The notes beneath the pieces were generated by a model. That model searched no databases. It was given only the letters and a program-made list of their open reading frames with translations, and had not been told where the DNA came from. From NCBI GenBank assembly GCA_030710605.1, contig CP092880.1, positions 12,565,639 to 12,629,638 on the forward strand: a stretch of 64,000 bases of DNA, read 5' to 3'. The position numbers were made by a program, and so were the translations under genes. Below are positions 19,797 through 29,720 of the stretch, one piece after another. Source of the stretch: Cordylochernes scorpioides. Lineage: Eukaryota; Arthropoda; Arachnida; Pseudoscorpiones; Chernetidae. The first letter of the stretch is position 1. Each line of letters begins with the position of its first letter.

Positions 19797-20110
19797 TTTT
19801 AAATAAAGCATTCTGTTCATCACCCCTGTTCAGGTTGAGTGATTGAATGTGCCACAACACCAGCCTTTTTGGAAAATTAAGACAAAACTGTATACCATGA
19901 TTTCGGGATAGGGCACTCTTCAGTACAGGAGCTGCTTCGATTTCGTAACAGGGCACCTCCCTTCTTCAGGCCAATTGCTGGTATCCACTGGATCTTCTTC
20001 GACTGCGACTTCTTGTGGACTCCTTCATGTCGAACTGATGTCACCAGACTATCTGTTCACCCCCGATTGTCTCTTCCTCAGCTGACCCCTTTTTTTTTAA
20101 TCCCACGGTC
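19797..20110 (-). mobile_element. Family C retro-repeat with hammerhead, decayed flank
   Basis: On the minus strand the hammerhead at 19,888-19,929 is followed by TTTTGTCTTAATTTTCC, CTGGTGTTGTGGC and ACATTCAATCACTC. The upstream side repeats a partial CGAAATCGAAGCAGCTCC segment. It is related to the copies at 60,300-60,900 and 52,670. Confidence 0.55.
19888..19929 (-). ncRNA. Hammerhead ribozyme-like (family C)
   Basis: Minus strand: CTGTA (stem I), CTGAAGA (core with A at the variable position 7), GTG-CCCTAT-CCC (weak stem II), GAAA, TC-AT-GG (stem III), TA, TACAG. Stem I and stem III are retained and the core is intact. Stem II has a mismatch next to its G-C closing pair. Confidence 0.6.
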
Positions 20111-20159
20111 CCCCCTGGGCCAGTAGTACTTCCTTGTCTACCATCCACGTCGTCTTGGC

Positions 20160-20630
20160 TATTGTCTTCTTCTTTCTTAACTCCACTCAATCATATTTGG
20201 GTATTTAGCTTGTAGAGCTTGAGACTTCTGATGTGGATAAGTAGAGCTCATCAATGGATGAGCCGATACAATCAACGATTTGGTTTTTGACAACTTCATG
20301 ACTGGGGGAAGTTTAATGCGTCTGCCTTTGTCATTAAGACTGGGAACACTACTCAGTGGCAGGCCAACTTAGCTCCAATATGAAATGGCCGCCTCTGACA
20401 TGAGGAACAGATGCCATGTGCAGCCGCTCCTAACATGGAGTACAGACTCATCCTGTATCCCTGGATCAGGAGACCTTACAGGGTACTATCAGCCGGGCCA
20501 GCTAAGCCCAGGTTTTTTTAGCGAACTTGTTACTGCTCCCCTTCCTCCTTTTTCATCGGGTTTTGGGACTGGCAAAGGCGGAGTTTTGACTCTAGTAATG
20601 GGAGGAAGCAAGATGTCACAATTAAAATAA
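20160..20630 (+). repeat. Family R retroelement fragment
   Basis: Plus-strand counterpart of 13,370-13,685, from a CTTCTTTCTTAACTCCACTC start to GGCAAAGGCGGAGTTTTGAC. Blocks shared with that copy include AGACTGGGAACACTACTCAG and GGGTACTATCAGCCGGGCC. No intact frame is present. Confidence 0.5.
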
Positions 20631-21490
20631 ATAATTTTCTATTTTATAAATTATCAACTACTTTGGAATAATATATTGCAAATAAGTGTGTTTAACGGTA
20701 TTAAAAAAATTTGCTAATAACCGATTTTCATTGACTTTAAAGTAAATAAAAACTAGGGGAATAAAAAAAAAACATCAAAACTTTTGTAAATATAATTAAA
20801 ATAAAATCTATTTATAGATGGGTACAATAAAAAAAAACGAAAAAGTAAATATACAAGTAATTTAAAAAACCAAAAAAAAACATTTATTAAATAAAAATTA
20901 CCTTCCCACAATTATTTTTAATCAATAAACCACTCTCTAAAACACTATTAATAACACTTTTTTAATCAAATAGAAAAAAAAGTTCGGAAAGAAAAGATGA
21001 AAGAGTCGAAAAAAAGTTGGTTGAAAAAATAAGGAAAAATACTAATTTTAGGCTATCACAGAGTAAGCAAAGAGAAAGATCAATTTGGCCCCACATCCAT
21101 CAGAAAGGGGTGCCAGATCTAGAGCGAGATGCGCTGATTTTCACACAAACAATAAATTTTAAGTGGAATATTTGGACATTGATAAATTGCACCTAAAAAA
21201 ATGCACTTTCCGCTTGTTTTTAATTTATCTAGATTTCTTCAACAATTGATTTAATCGTTGTGTTTTTAAATTCTGTTTCTTTGTTCATTCACGATAATTC
21301 TTTGAGAGAGAATTTTATTTAACACCTATATATTATCATTGTTAATAATCTAAACAAATGTTTATTGTGATTATAACATCATTTTTCACATTTTTCACGT
21401 AAAACTTGTAAAAAAAGCGCAAGCATCAATTTTTAGCTGTTCATTTGATTAAATACCTTGACAAATAAATTACATTGAAAAGAATTCATA
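20631..21490. other. AT-rich sequence without recognised features
   Basis: Homopolymer A tracts and short AT repeats only, with no repeat shared elsewhere that I can name. Confidence 0.25.
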
Positions 21491-22345
21491 CAAGTTAATT
21501 TGTCTTGGGATTAGGTGAATAAATTAATAAAAAATGCTTCTTCTAATGATGAAACAGAAAGTTATTGAAGATCTGTTGGTTGAGAGTTGTTTTATAGAAA
21601 ATTTACCTATATCAACCAAAAATGTATTCAATTCTCTGGGAATTAAATAAATTATTAAAGTTGATTTAGATAAATTTTCTCAAAGAAAGTTTTGATGATA
21701 GAAGCTATCTGTCGGAATAAATATCAAGCGAAGATTTTTTAATTATTCCAGAATATTCGACAAATACCTTTTTTTGATAAATCAAGGAAAGCAATACCTA
21801 CGTTTAGGCTTCTGTTCTCTGGGAATTAAATAAATTATTAGTTGATGTAGCTATATTTTTACAAAGTTATTATTGATTTGTGTTTATCTGTCGGAATGAA
21901 TATAAAGCGATGATTTTTCAATTATTCCAGAATATTCGGCGAATACCTTTTCTTGATAAATAAATAAAAGCAATACGTACGTTAAGGCTGCTTTTCTCAG
22001 CAGCTGGGCACAAGCTCTACCTCAACAACAAACAACAAAAACCAAAAAAGTTGTCTTTAGAAGCTTTCTGTTTGTTTTTTCCTGATAGCTCTAAGAAATC
22101 ACATTAATCTTTGTTTAATATATCGTTCATTTTAGTATCAATTAACCAAAAGTGTCAATAAAATATATTGAATTGTCTAAGAAAACAGATTTTTTGGTTG
22201 TTGAAATGCATTTTATACCTCTGCTTAGAGATAGTAGCCTGAACGTACATGGGTTTGGCTTTTCTTGGTTAATCAAGAAAAGATATTGACGAATATTCTG
22301 GAATGATTAAAAAAATCAATAATTAAATTCGATATATATTCCTAC
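21491..22345. repeat. Cluster of degenerate family A copies
   Basis: Three or more decayed copies can be seen: a leader at 21,505-21,560 (GGGATTAGGTGAATAAATTAA), bodies at 21,700-21,820 and 21,885-22,040 (CTGTCGGAATAAATATCAAG, TTGATAAATCAAG), and an inverted piece at 22,255-22,340. The hammerhead region is represented only by a scrambled TTTTCTCAGCAGCTGGGCAC. At 22,139-22,178 lies a GTGTCAATAAAATATATTGA tail motif of type T2. Confidence 0.45.
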
Positions 22346-22689
22346 CAGAATTTCAGCAAATTTATGTTCTACGATGAGAGATATCTTTTTCTAAATAAGT
22401 TTGGCATATAAAAGAAATCTAAAACAATGCGATTCATTTTTATATTGTAGCAAGGTATTTATTATTTTTTATGTTTATATTTTGCTACTCTGTAAACTTC
22501 CCTTATTGTTTATATTTTTTTATCATTCATAGTTTGTTCTTGCCTCAAATAAATTGCTGTTTCATCGCTCCAGGAATCCGGATTACCTCAAGAGAGATAG
22601 AATGTCATCCTGAAGTTTGTCTTTCCTAATTTTCCACGCGGCATTATGTTCAAAAGGTACATCGTATTCTGTTTGTACTTAAAAAATGG

Positions 22690-22865
22690 TAGATAATATT
22701 TTTCGATACGATTTTTAAACGCCTTTAATATAGATGAAGATAGAGGATTAATTTATTTATTATTGCCAAATGTTTTAATTTTTGTTCGCTCCTGACGAAG
22801 ACAAAAGATTTTTATCGAAACGTCGAGATAATAAAAAGATTTACTGGCCTAAGTATCTTTAATTC
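22690..22865 (+). repeat. Family D retro-repeat with hammerhead-like motif
   Basis: Plus strand, 22,786-22,835: CTC, CTGACGA, A, GACAAAA-GAT-TTTTATC, GAAA, CG, TC, GAG. The core is present but there is an extra A before stem II, stem II has one mismatch, and stem I is only three base pairs. Downstream AAAAAGATTTACTGGCC matches the other copies. Confidence 0.5.
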
Positions 22866-22876
22866 TAGTTCTTAGA

Positions 22877-23001
22877 ATGGATGTTTATAAAGTCCTCTTA
22901 AAGTAACCAAATTGAAAAAAAAAAGGTATAGTCTTTAATTCTAAGAACTATACCTTTTTTTCCAATTGGTTACTTTAAGAGGACTTTATAAACATCCATA
23001 C
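22877..23001. repeat. Palindrome, about 125 bp
   Basis: GGATGTTTATAAAGTCCTCT, TAAAGTAACCAA and AAGGTATAG in the left arm pair with CTATACCTT, TTGGTTACTTTA and AGAGGACTTTATAAACATCC in the right arm. The loop TCTTTAATTCTAAGAA is short. It lies directly between a family D repeat and a LINE ORF2 fragment. Confidence 0.85.
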
Positions 23002-23095
23002 GGACAAGGCACTTCAGTTGGCCGGTATCATGATAAGGGTGCACGGACCGATCTGCTCCATGGACAAGACACCATTACCATTTTAAGAAGAGACA
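23002..23095 (+). pseudogene. LINE ORF2 C-terminal fragment, second copy
   Basis: Translation gives ..ALQLAGIMIRVHGPI and then diverges. It aligns with the end of the fragment at 7,890-8,087 and with the GGACAAGACACCA sequence after it. The stop is not conserved, since it reads into TGCTCC. Confidence 0.45.
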
Positions 23096-23339
23096 GGAGT
23101 ACAAATGTGTAGTTACAATCTACCAAAAGAGTTCCCAGGGACGCAATCTTCTATCCATCATAGCTGTAGACTCCTGGAGTCCACGCCCATGCAAGTAGCT
23201 CCGGAGTCGACAATGTTTTTTCCCCTGAGGTCGTGAGCGGTTGTTATTTATGGGGCTATTAAAGGGAACCCCCGAATGGCAATATTTTATTGATAAGACT
23301 GATTTAATGACATCTCTTCCAGGTGGCGACACCTCGATA

Positions 23340-23990
23340 ACGTTGGAACGTCTTCCACGCATTCGTCGCTGTCTTCTTACCTCACAACAGGAGTTCTTCG
23401 CAGAGTGGTTATCTTGCCTTATCTCCTAAAAAGATTCTTTTTTCAAAGACCATTTTTCGATGTCTACCTGATCTCTTAATAGGATCTCTTGACCGAGAAA
23501 CATTGTAGGTGTGATTAACATTATGTCTCCTATAATGGGAACTATTCGCCGAGAACCATTCGTTGCTGTCTTAGCTCTTCATCAAGAACCATTCGTAGAT
23601 GTCTTACGTTAGCTCTTCAATAGGTTATCTTCGTTAGGAACAATTCGTCAGTGTTTACCTTAAATCTTCAATATGTTCTCTTCGCCGAGAACCATTCGTT
23701 GCTGTCTTAGCTCTTCATCAAGAACCATTCGTAGATGTCTTACGTTAGCTCTTCAATAGGTTCTCTTCGTCGAGGTCCATTCGTCATTGTTTACCTTAAA
23801 TCTTCAATAGGTTCTCTTCGTTGAGGATCATTCGTAGTTGTCTACCATATTTCTTAAATTGGTTCTCGTCGTCGAGGACCATTCGTCGTTTTCTATCTTG
23901 GATCTTCATTAAGTTCTATTCGTCGGCGTTGTCTTCATCAAGGACCATTCGTCGTTGTCTAACTTATCTATTCAATAGTTGGTGATGATA
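23340..23990. repeat. Degenerate minisatellite, about 50-60 bp unit
   Basis: Repeated blocks such as TTCTCTTCGTCGAGG, CCATTCGTCGTTGTC and AAATCTTCAATAGG follow each other with variable spacing. A longer unit (GAACCATTCGTTGCTGTCTT through TCTTCAATAGG) is seen twice about 130 bp apart, suggesting an old duplication inside the array. Confidence 0.6.
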
Positions 23991-24430
23991 GTTGGCGACT
24001 TCAGTACGTTCCAAAAATCCGGATTACATCAACAGAGATAATATTCATTTACCAATAAAAGCCCCTCTCCCTTAAAAAACACATTATTTTAATGCATTTT
24101 CTAAGGGATAAGTGCCTCTGTTGATACATAAATATGTATATAGTTACCTAAAAAAGAAAAGCTTCTTTTCTGCAAAAATAGATGCAGAATCTGTACGCCA
24201 TCTTTCGACAGTCTCTAGCAGACTCAGATCAGTGCCAAATCCTGTCTGCTGAGTTAACAGAGACGGGCAATCCGATAGTACATAGTTGCTCCCAACATTT
24301 TAACGAAAGAGGTAGAGCCAATGTATAGGTCAACTTCTTCCTATAAACATCACAGATAGTTCTCATCTTGAGGTCTAAAGAGTGATTACTTTTGACTCTG
24401 TCTCTCTATATATATAAGGAGAGGATATCT
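23991..24430. repeat. Family C fragment and unclassified sequence
   Basis: At 24,025-24,140 the minus strand has the family C CTTAGAAAATGCATT..TTTTTTAAGGGAGAGGGGC region. The rest, including AGACGGGCAATCCGATAG, is not recognised. Confidence 0.35.
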
Positions 24431-24432
24431 AG

Positions 24433-25465
24433 TTGTTGTTGTTGTCGTGTCCAATGAAGAGCCTCAGATGTCTCCATGCATTTCTATCACACCAGTCGCA
24501 ATGTCCACTATCTTGGGTGTGTAAAACTGCTGCTCTGGGTCCATGTCAATTTTCTGTTGTTGTTGTCGTGTCCAATGAAGAACCTCAGATGTCTCCATGC
24601 ATCTCTATCACAGCAGTCGCAATGTCCACATCTTCGATGTGTAAAACTGCTGCTCTGGGTCCATGTCAATTTTCTGTTGTTGTTGTCGTGTCCAATGAAG
24701 AACCTCAAATGTCTCCATACATCTCTATCACAGCAGTCGCAATGTCCACATCTTCGGTGTGTAAAGCTGCTGTCTGGGTCCATGTCAATTTTCTGTTGTT
24801 GTTGTCATGTCCAATGAAGAATCTCAGATGTCTCCATGCATCTCTATCACAGCATTTGCAATGTCCACATCTTCGGTGTGTAAAGCTGCTGTCTGGGTCC
24901 ATGTCAATTTTCTGTTGTTGTTGTCATGTCCAATGAAGAATCTCAGATGTCTCCATGCATCTCTATCACAGCATTTGCAATGTCCACATCTTCGGTGTGT
25001 AAAGCTGCTGTCTGGGTCCATGTCAATTTTCTGTTGTTGTTGTCATGTCCAATGAAGAATCTCAGATGTCTCCATGCATCTCTATCACAGCATTTGCAAT
25101 GTCCACATCTTCGGTGTGTAAAGCTGCTGTCTGGGTCCATGTCAATTTTCTGTTGTTGTTGTCATGTCCAATGAAGAATCTCAGATGTCTCCATGCATCT
25201 CTATCACAGCATTTGCAATGTCCACATCTTCGGTGTGTAAAGCTGCTGTCTGGGTCCATGTCAATTTTCTGTTGTTGTTGTCATGTCCAATGAAGAATCT
25301 CAGATGTCTCCATGCATCTCTATCACAGCATTTGCAATGTCCACATCTTCGGTGTGTAAAGCTGCTGTCTGGGTCCATGTCAATTTTCTGTTGTTGTTGT
25401 CATGTCCAATGAAGAATCTCAGATGTCTCCATGCATCTCTATCACAGCATTTGCAATGTCCACTA
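24433..25465. repeat. 119-bp tandem satellite, about 8.6 copies
   Basis: Each unit contains GTCCAATGAAGAATCTCAGA, ATGTCTCCATGCATCTCTAT, CACAGCATTTGCAATGTCCA, CATCTTCGGTGTGTAAAGC and GGGTCCATGTCAATTTTCTG, then GTTGTTGTTG. The first three units differ at several sites. The last six are essentially identical at a 119-bp step, showing recent amplification from one end. Open frames on both strands are by-products of the repeat. One minus frame reads cysteine-rich (RRCGHCKCCDRDAWRHLRFF), which could reflect origin from a LINE 3' coding end, but I would not call it a gene. Confidence 0.9.
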
Positions 25466-25805
25466 TCTTTTCTCTTCATTGGAAAATGGGTGCCGTTGCC
25501 ACGTTAGTCACCTGGGACCAGAATTTGGTCAAATATTCCAAGAGTCCAGGGGGGGGGGGGAGCACCGCAAAGAGGAGGATATATAGTAAAAGATTTTAAA
25601 AATTCGAAGAATCATTCAGATATTTTTAAGCATCATTTTTACACAATTATGTTTGAAAATCCAAAATAATTCTCGGAAAAATCTATAAAATAATTATCAA
25701 TATTTGTAAATAAAAAATACGTTAAATCAAATAATAAAGTTTAAAAATGATATAAAACACTCTCTATATTCACAAATATATAACGTTTATTAAAATTAAA
25801 TATCC
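25466..25805. other. Spacer with poly-G tract
   Basis: A run of about 13 G lies at 25,549-25,561. The rest is AT-rich and unclassified. Confidence 0.4.
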
Positions 25806-25811
25806 TATTTT

Positions 25812-25887
25812 TTATGAAAAATAGACACTTCGGCCAGTTAAAGTTTTATATAAATAATATTTTAACTGGCCAAAGTGTCTATCTTTT
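25812..25887. repeat. Palindrome of family D tails
   Basis: AAAAATAGACACTTCGGCCA and GTTAAAGTT are mirrored by AACTGGCCAAAGTGTCTAT. The same ACTGGCCGAAGTGTCTATTT end is found at 37,525-37,550 downstream of the family D hammerhead-like motif, so two such ends are fused tail to tail. Confidence 0.7.
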
Positions 25888-26025
25888 TTTGCAGAGCTAT
25901 GAATGCCGGCCAGGGAAATTCTATCTTCAATCTAAATACCTGAAATTGCCTGAATAAAACCTTAATAAATATATGTTAAAAACGGCCATCCAATATAATT
26001 AGAAAATACATAATATAAACATTGT

Positions 26026-26395
26026 TTATAAAGCAATACTTAAAGCCTCCCCGCATAAGTTTCTTTTTTGTGAAAAATCACTATTAATTTCAAAGAGAAA
26101 TACGTACTATTTCTAAATTTTTGGATGACTTATGAAAAGGTTGAATATATGAAGAGTAATGGTCTATATATGATTGGATGACGTATGAAAGGGTGAAAAT
26201 ATGAAGAGTAATGGCGAACGGAAAAATAAAAGTGTCCAGGGGCGGGAATCGAACCCACAACATATATTCAACCTTTTCATAAGTCATCCAAAAAGTTAGA
26301 AATAGTACGTATTTCTCTTTGAAATTAATAGTGATTTTTCACAAAAAAAGAAACTTATGCGGGGAGGCTTTAAGTATTGCTTTATAATCATACGC
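26026..26395. repeat. Large foldback of SINE-C body with truncated head in the loop
   Basis: Left arm 26,030-26,150 (AAAGCCTCCCCGCATAAGTT onward) and right arm 26,268-26,390 are inverse complements over about 120 bp. The loop holds the second body unit and the first part of the tRNA-like head (GTCCAGGGGCGGGAATCGAA), which breaks off abruptly into the right arm. The structure is a SINE-C that was copied back on itself before the head was finished. Confidence 0.85.
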
Positions 26396-26469
26396 CGCAG
26401 TCGTTTATAAACATTGTTTATTTATTTAAAAATACACATATATATATACCGATATATAACACACAATTA

Positions 26470-26710
26470 TAATTATGAAAAAAAGACATCTCCTTATCGT
26501 GCAACTGAATGTTGCTGATGGCTTGCGCCATCTATCGGAATAAATTTCAACTATTCTCGTTGATTTTTAATTATTCCAGAATTTGCCAAATAGTTTATAT
26601 TTATTCCGATAGATGGCGCAAGCCATCAGCAACTTTCATTTGCATTATAAGAAGATGCCCTTTTTCATAATTTATGCACCTTATCCCAGTACAATATCAC
26701 ATATGTACAA
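26470..26710. repeat. Foldback of family A repeats
   Basis: GTTGCTGATGGCTTGCGCCA, TCTATCGGAATAAA at 26,511-26,545 is mirrored at 26,602-26,634. The right arm continues to the family A leader (TAATTTATGCACCTTATCCC). The loop contains the AATTATTCCAGAATTTGCCA part of one arm only. Confidence 0.75.
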
Positions 26711-28190
26711 TTTTTTCACACAATTATAAATTAATAATAAATATATATATTTATATAATGTGTATTATATCAACAATTTTTCCTAAATGTATAAAAAAAT
26801 CGAATTTATATATAGAAAACATTGATGATATAAAAATAAAGAATAATAATATGCAAATATTTTAACCTCATATATGAATGCGATGCATTAAAAATGCAAA
26901 TAAATATAGGAAAAAATATTCTTTGATATGGCAAAAAAATGGTCAAAGAATATGGGCATCTTTTACGCGTTTAGAGAAAAATAAAAAAAGATCTCTTACA
27001 TTAGACTCTATGCCCTTGGGGTTGGTAGAATGGGTTTGCTAATAGCACAAAAGAAGAGGCCCATTCTCCCAATAGTTCTTCTGCTTTTTTAGCAACTTCC
27101 ATTAACTCTGGGTATTTGTAATATAAGCAACAGGACTCTTCATTAAATCTAAACCAACCTACTCCATCAAATTCAATCTTTAAATGATTTATTTACGTTA
27201 TTAGGTTGACTTTTGAGTGAAGCAGACGAATAAAAGTAAGAAAATTCCACAGAGTTTATGATTATTTTTTGTCATTTTAAATTTAAAGTAACTTGGGAAG
27301 AGAACAACTTCTTCTCAATTCAATGCGCTATTTAAATTTAAAATGTGATGATATTTTTGTTTCCTTTTTTTTTTCAAGTAGTAAAAAAAAGCGTTTCCTT
27401 TTGAAAAGGAATTGGAAAATCGCTTAGGTTAGCGTTGAGAATTGAAAATTGTTTTATAGTACTGATTTATTTATTTTAAGTTGAAGAGAAAATACGTCTT
27501 TTAGAAAATAAGCCTTTTTCAAATGTGCATTTTAAAATGTTTTTTTTTTTAAACCACTTTCTCAAAATATAAATTATTCTTTTGTGAAATTTAAAATATA
27601 GAGAGAGAGAAATGTTTACAAAAGTGTTTATATTTATTTATATCTTTCGAAATGTGAATTTAAAATGAGTATATTATGCAAACTATACATAGAGTTTTTT
27701 ATATATACTTTTTTTATTTTATTATTACAGAAGCACGAAGTCTATCAGACTATTGTGCTATATTAGAATTATTTACATATATACCTTTAATTATTTACAC
27801 GATGAATTAGTAGTAATTTATAAATCTGTGTACAAATTGCTCTAAACTTGCCAAAGTTTTCATAAGATTGAGTATATACAGAAAGATGGCATTATGTCAA
27901 AGTAAGCAAGTACAATTTGGTTAGTCAGAGGGCAAGCCAACAAAAGATGGTGTTTCAACATCTAGACAGCATTCACATGTTGGATCATTTATAACTCTCA
28001 AGTCAAAGAGAAAACTTAAAAAGAGTCCTTTGCCTGTGAAAAACAAAGTAGTGTATTTATCATGAGCAATGAAGCTTGGTACATCTCTTGAAAAAAAAAT
28101 TCTTGAACCTTGGATTAGTTTGGGAAAGATAAAATCTAAATTGTATATTTATATATAAATTATTCAATTCATTATATACAGCTATATTCA
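26711..28190. other. AT-rich sequence without supported genes
   Basis: Short open frames here have AT-driven composition. Around 27,720-28,060 composition is slightly more balanced and could be minus-strand LINE debris belonging to the tail at 28,195, but no motif is readable. Confidence 0.25.
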
Positions 28191-28375
28191 ACAACAAAAA
28201 GCCTTTATTTAGGGTCACTGACCCTATACAGGATTTACCAGAGGTATGCATAATAACAAAGCAGTGAGACAAAGGAAATAACGATATATACAGAAAAAAA
28301 AAAAAACAAGAAAGAGAAAGAGGGAAGCAAGAAAAACAACACAAAAAGAGTAGCAGTAAGAAAGTGTGGATATAC
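28191..28375 (-). repeat. LINE 3' UTR and T1 tail variant
   Basis: On the minus strand a pyrimidine-rich UTR (through CTTTCTTG, then a T run) is followed by AATCCTGTATAGGGTCAGTG, ACCCTAAATAAAGGC and TTTTTGTTGTTG. The stem GGGTC/GACCC occupies the place of AAGACC/GGTCTT in other copies. Confidence 0.55.
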
Positions 28376-28454
28376 AGTTATATTCAAATGCAAATAAATA
28401 TATAGGTGTTTTTTTTTTCTAATTAAGTTTTTTGTGTATATATTATTTACAATA

Positions 28455-28670
28455 AAAACAAAAAAGGCATATCCTGACCAGGCTCACATGAGCATTTCTA
28501 GATGGTAGAGCGCCATCTAGTTGAACAAAAATAAACTAAACGTTTATTTAACTTGTTCCGAGATATTTGGCCAACCCAATGGTGCTCTACCATCTAAAAT
28601 TCGCATGTGAGACTGGTCATGATATGCCTCTTTTGTTTTTAATATTAATACCTGACCATTTATATATATT
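28455..28670. repeat. Foldback of family B repeats
   Basis: The left arm has GGCATATCCTGACCAGGCTC, ACATGAGCATTTC and AGATGGTAGAGCGCC. The right arm, inverted, has GGTGCTCTACCATCT, GCATGTGAGACTGGTCA and TGATATGCC, continuing to AATACCTGACC. The intervening loop holds the AAACGTTTATTTAACTTG part. No hammerhead is retained. Confidence 0.7.
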
Positions 28671-28724
28671 TTTATTGTTTTTCACATTATTTACATTATT
28701 ATCATTTAAAATGAAAGAATTTAC

Positions 28725-28870
28725 AAGCACGAATGTTTCTTTTATACACAATACAAACTTCTACTGCCCTTTCTGCGATGAAAAAATATATTGGGAGGGC
28801 TTGGCTCATCAGTAGTGAACCCCCCCAGCGGTTTCGCCAATTTAATCCACCAGACCGCTTCTCAGAGCTC
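28725..28870 (-). repeat. Family Z repeat, best copy
   Basis: Minus strand: GGTGGATTAAATTGGC, GAAACCGC, TGGGGGGGTTC, ACTA, CTGATGAGCCAAGCCC, TCCCAATATATTTTTTCATC, GCAGAAAGGGCAGTAGAAG. GCCAA after CTGATGA is complementary to TTGGC before GAAA. The order of the two conserved blocks is circularly permuted with respect to a type I hammerhead. Confidence 0.55.
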
Positions 28871-29584
28871 TGATACTGTATTGAACGATTCTGCTTATAT
28901 ACGCAGCACTGAAGGATGGAATCTCAGAAATGGTTTTTAAGAAAGCTATGGACATAAGCTTATAGGACAGTAGAATTACATTCAAATATTTGCATCGAGC
29001 AATGCTCTTCCGCAAACAATATCATTATATGGATAAATAGCTTTTATTTTTTACTCTATTCCTTTTCAGACTCCGTAGTGATTTCCTGTTTTAGAATAAA
29101 TTACAAAAAAAAATCAAAAAATGTCGGAACTTTATTTATTTAATTGATTTAAGGAAGCTTTCGATCAAACCCTTCTTCAACTAACTAAAAGGACTTGCTC
29201 GAAAGCTTCCTTTAAGGAACAAAATTTCAACCATGAAAACAATGGTAACATTCAGTGAGATACATTTTATTTGAATGTCTCCAGCGTTCCTCGAACTATG
29301 GGTTAATCACCATGTGCTATGGTAAAATATTTAATGCTGAGTGAGAAATTTTCTATTTCTCCTCAAATGTTGAAGATATCTGTTGACCTATTATAAACTT
29401 TTCATAATATTTGTGTAATCAATGCGGAGATATTTTAATTCGAAAATTCTTCCTTTTAGTTGCACGATCAGAAGATAACTTTTTTCTTAAAACTTTCTTC
29501 TTTCATTGCGATAATAACTACTAGAAAATATTTCAAATTTCAATACAATATTCCAAAGTAGTATAAAAAGTATCTTAAAATAAA
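28871..29584. repeat. AT-rich spacer with a short foldback of Penelope-type tails
   Basis: At 29,148-29,216, TTAAGGAAGCTTTCGA is mirrored by CTCGAAAGCTTCCTTTAA. The loop contains CCCTTCTTCAACTAAC. This again is a tail-to-tail join of GAAAGCTT-type ends. The remainder has no feature I can support. Confidence 0.5.
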
Positions 29585-29720
29585 AATAAAACATATCCTG
29601 ATCACACTCACATAATCTTTTTAGATTGAAGAGCGTAAATTAAACGTTGATTTAACTTGTTCCCTGATATTTGGTCAACCCATTTTCCTGATAAATCAAG
29701 TAAAAAACGTATCTTTTGTC
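29585..29720 (-). repeat. Family B fragment ending at the hammerhead position
   Basis: The segment from CATATCCTGATCACACTC through TTAACTTGTTCCCTGATATT to TGATAAATCAAG matches family B, then stops where the ribozyme would begin. Confidence 0.5.

Noticed and set aside
24433..25465. CRISPR-like array of regular repeats
   Set aside because: Units are contiguous with no variable spacers and the genome is an animal one; it is a tandem satellite.
24433..25599. Multiple overlapping open frames of 65-167 codons on both strands in the 119-bp array
   Set aside because: All are periodic by-products of the satellite, start and stop at the repeat period, and overlap each other in several frames.
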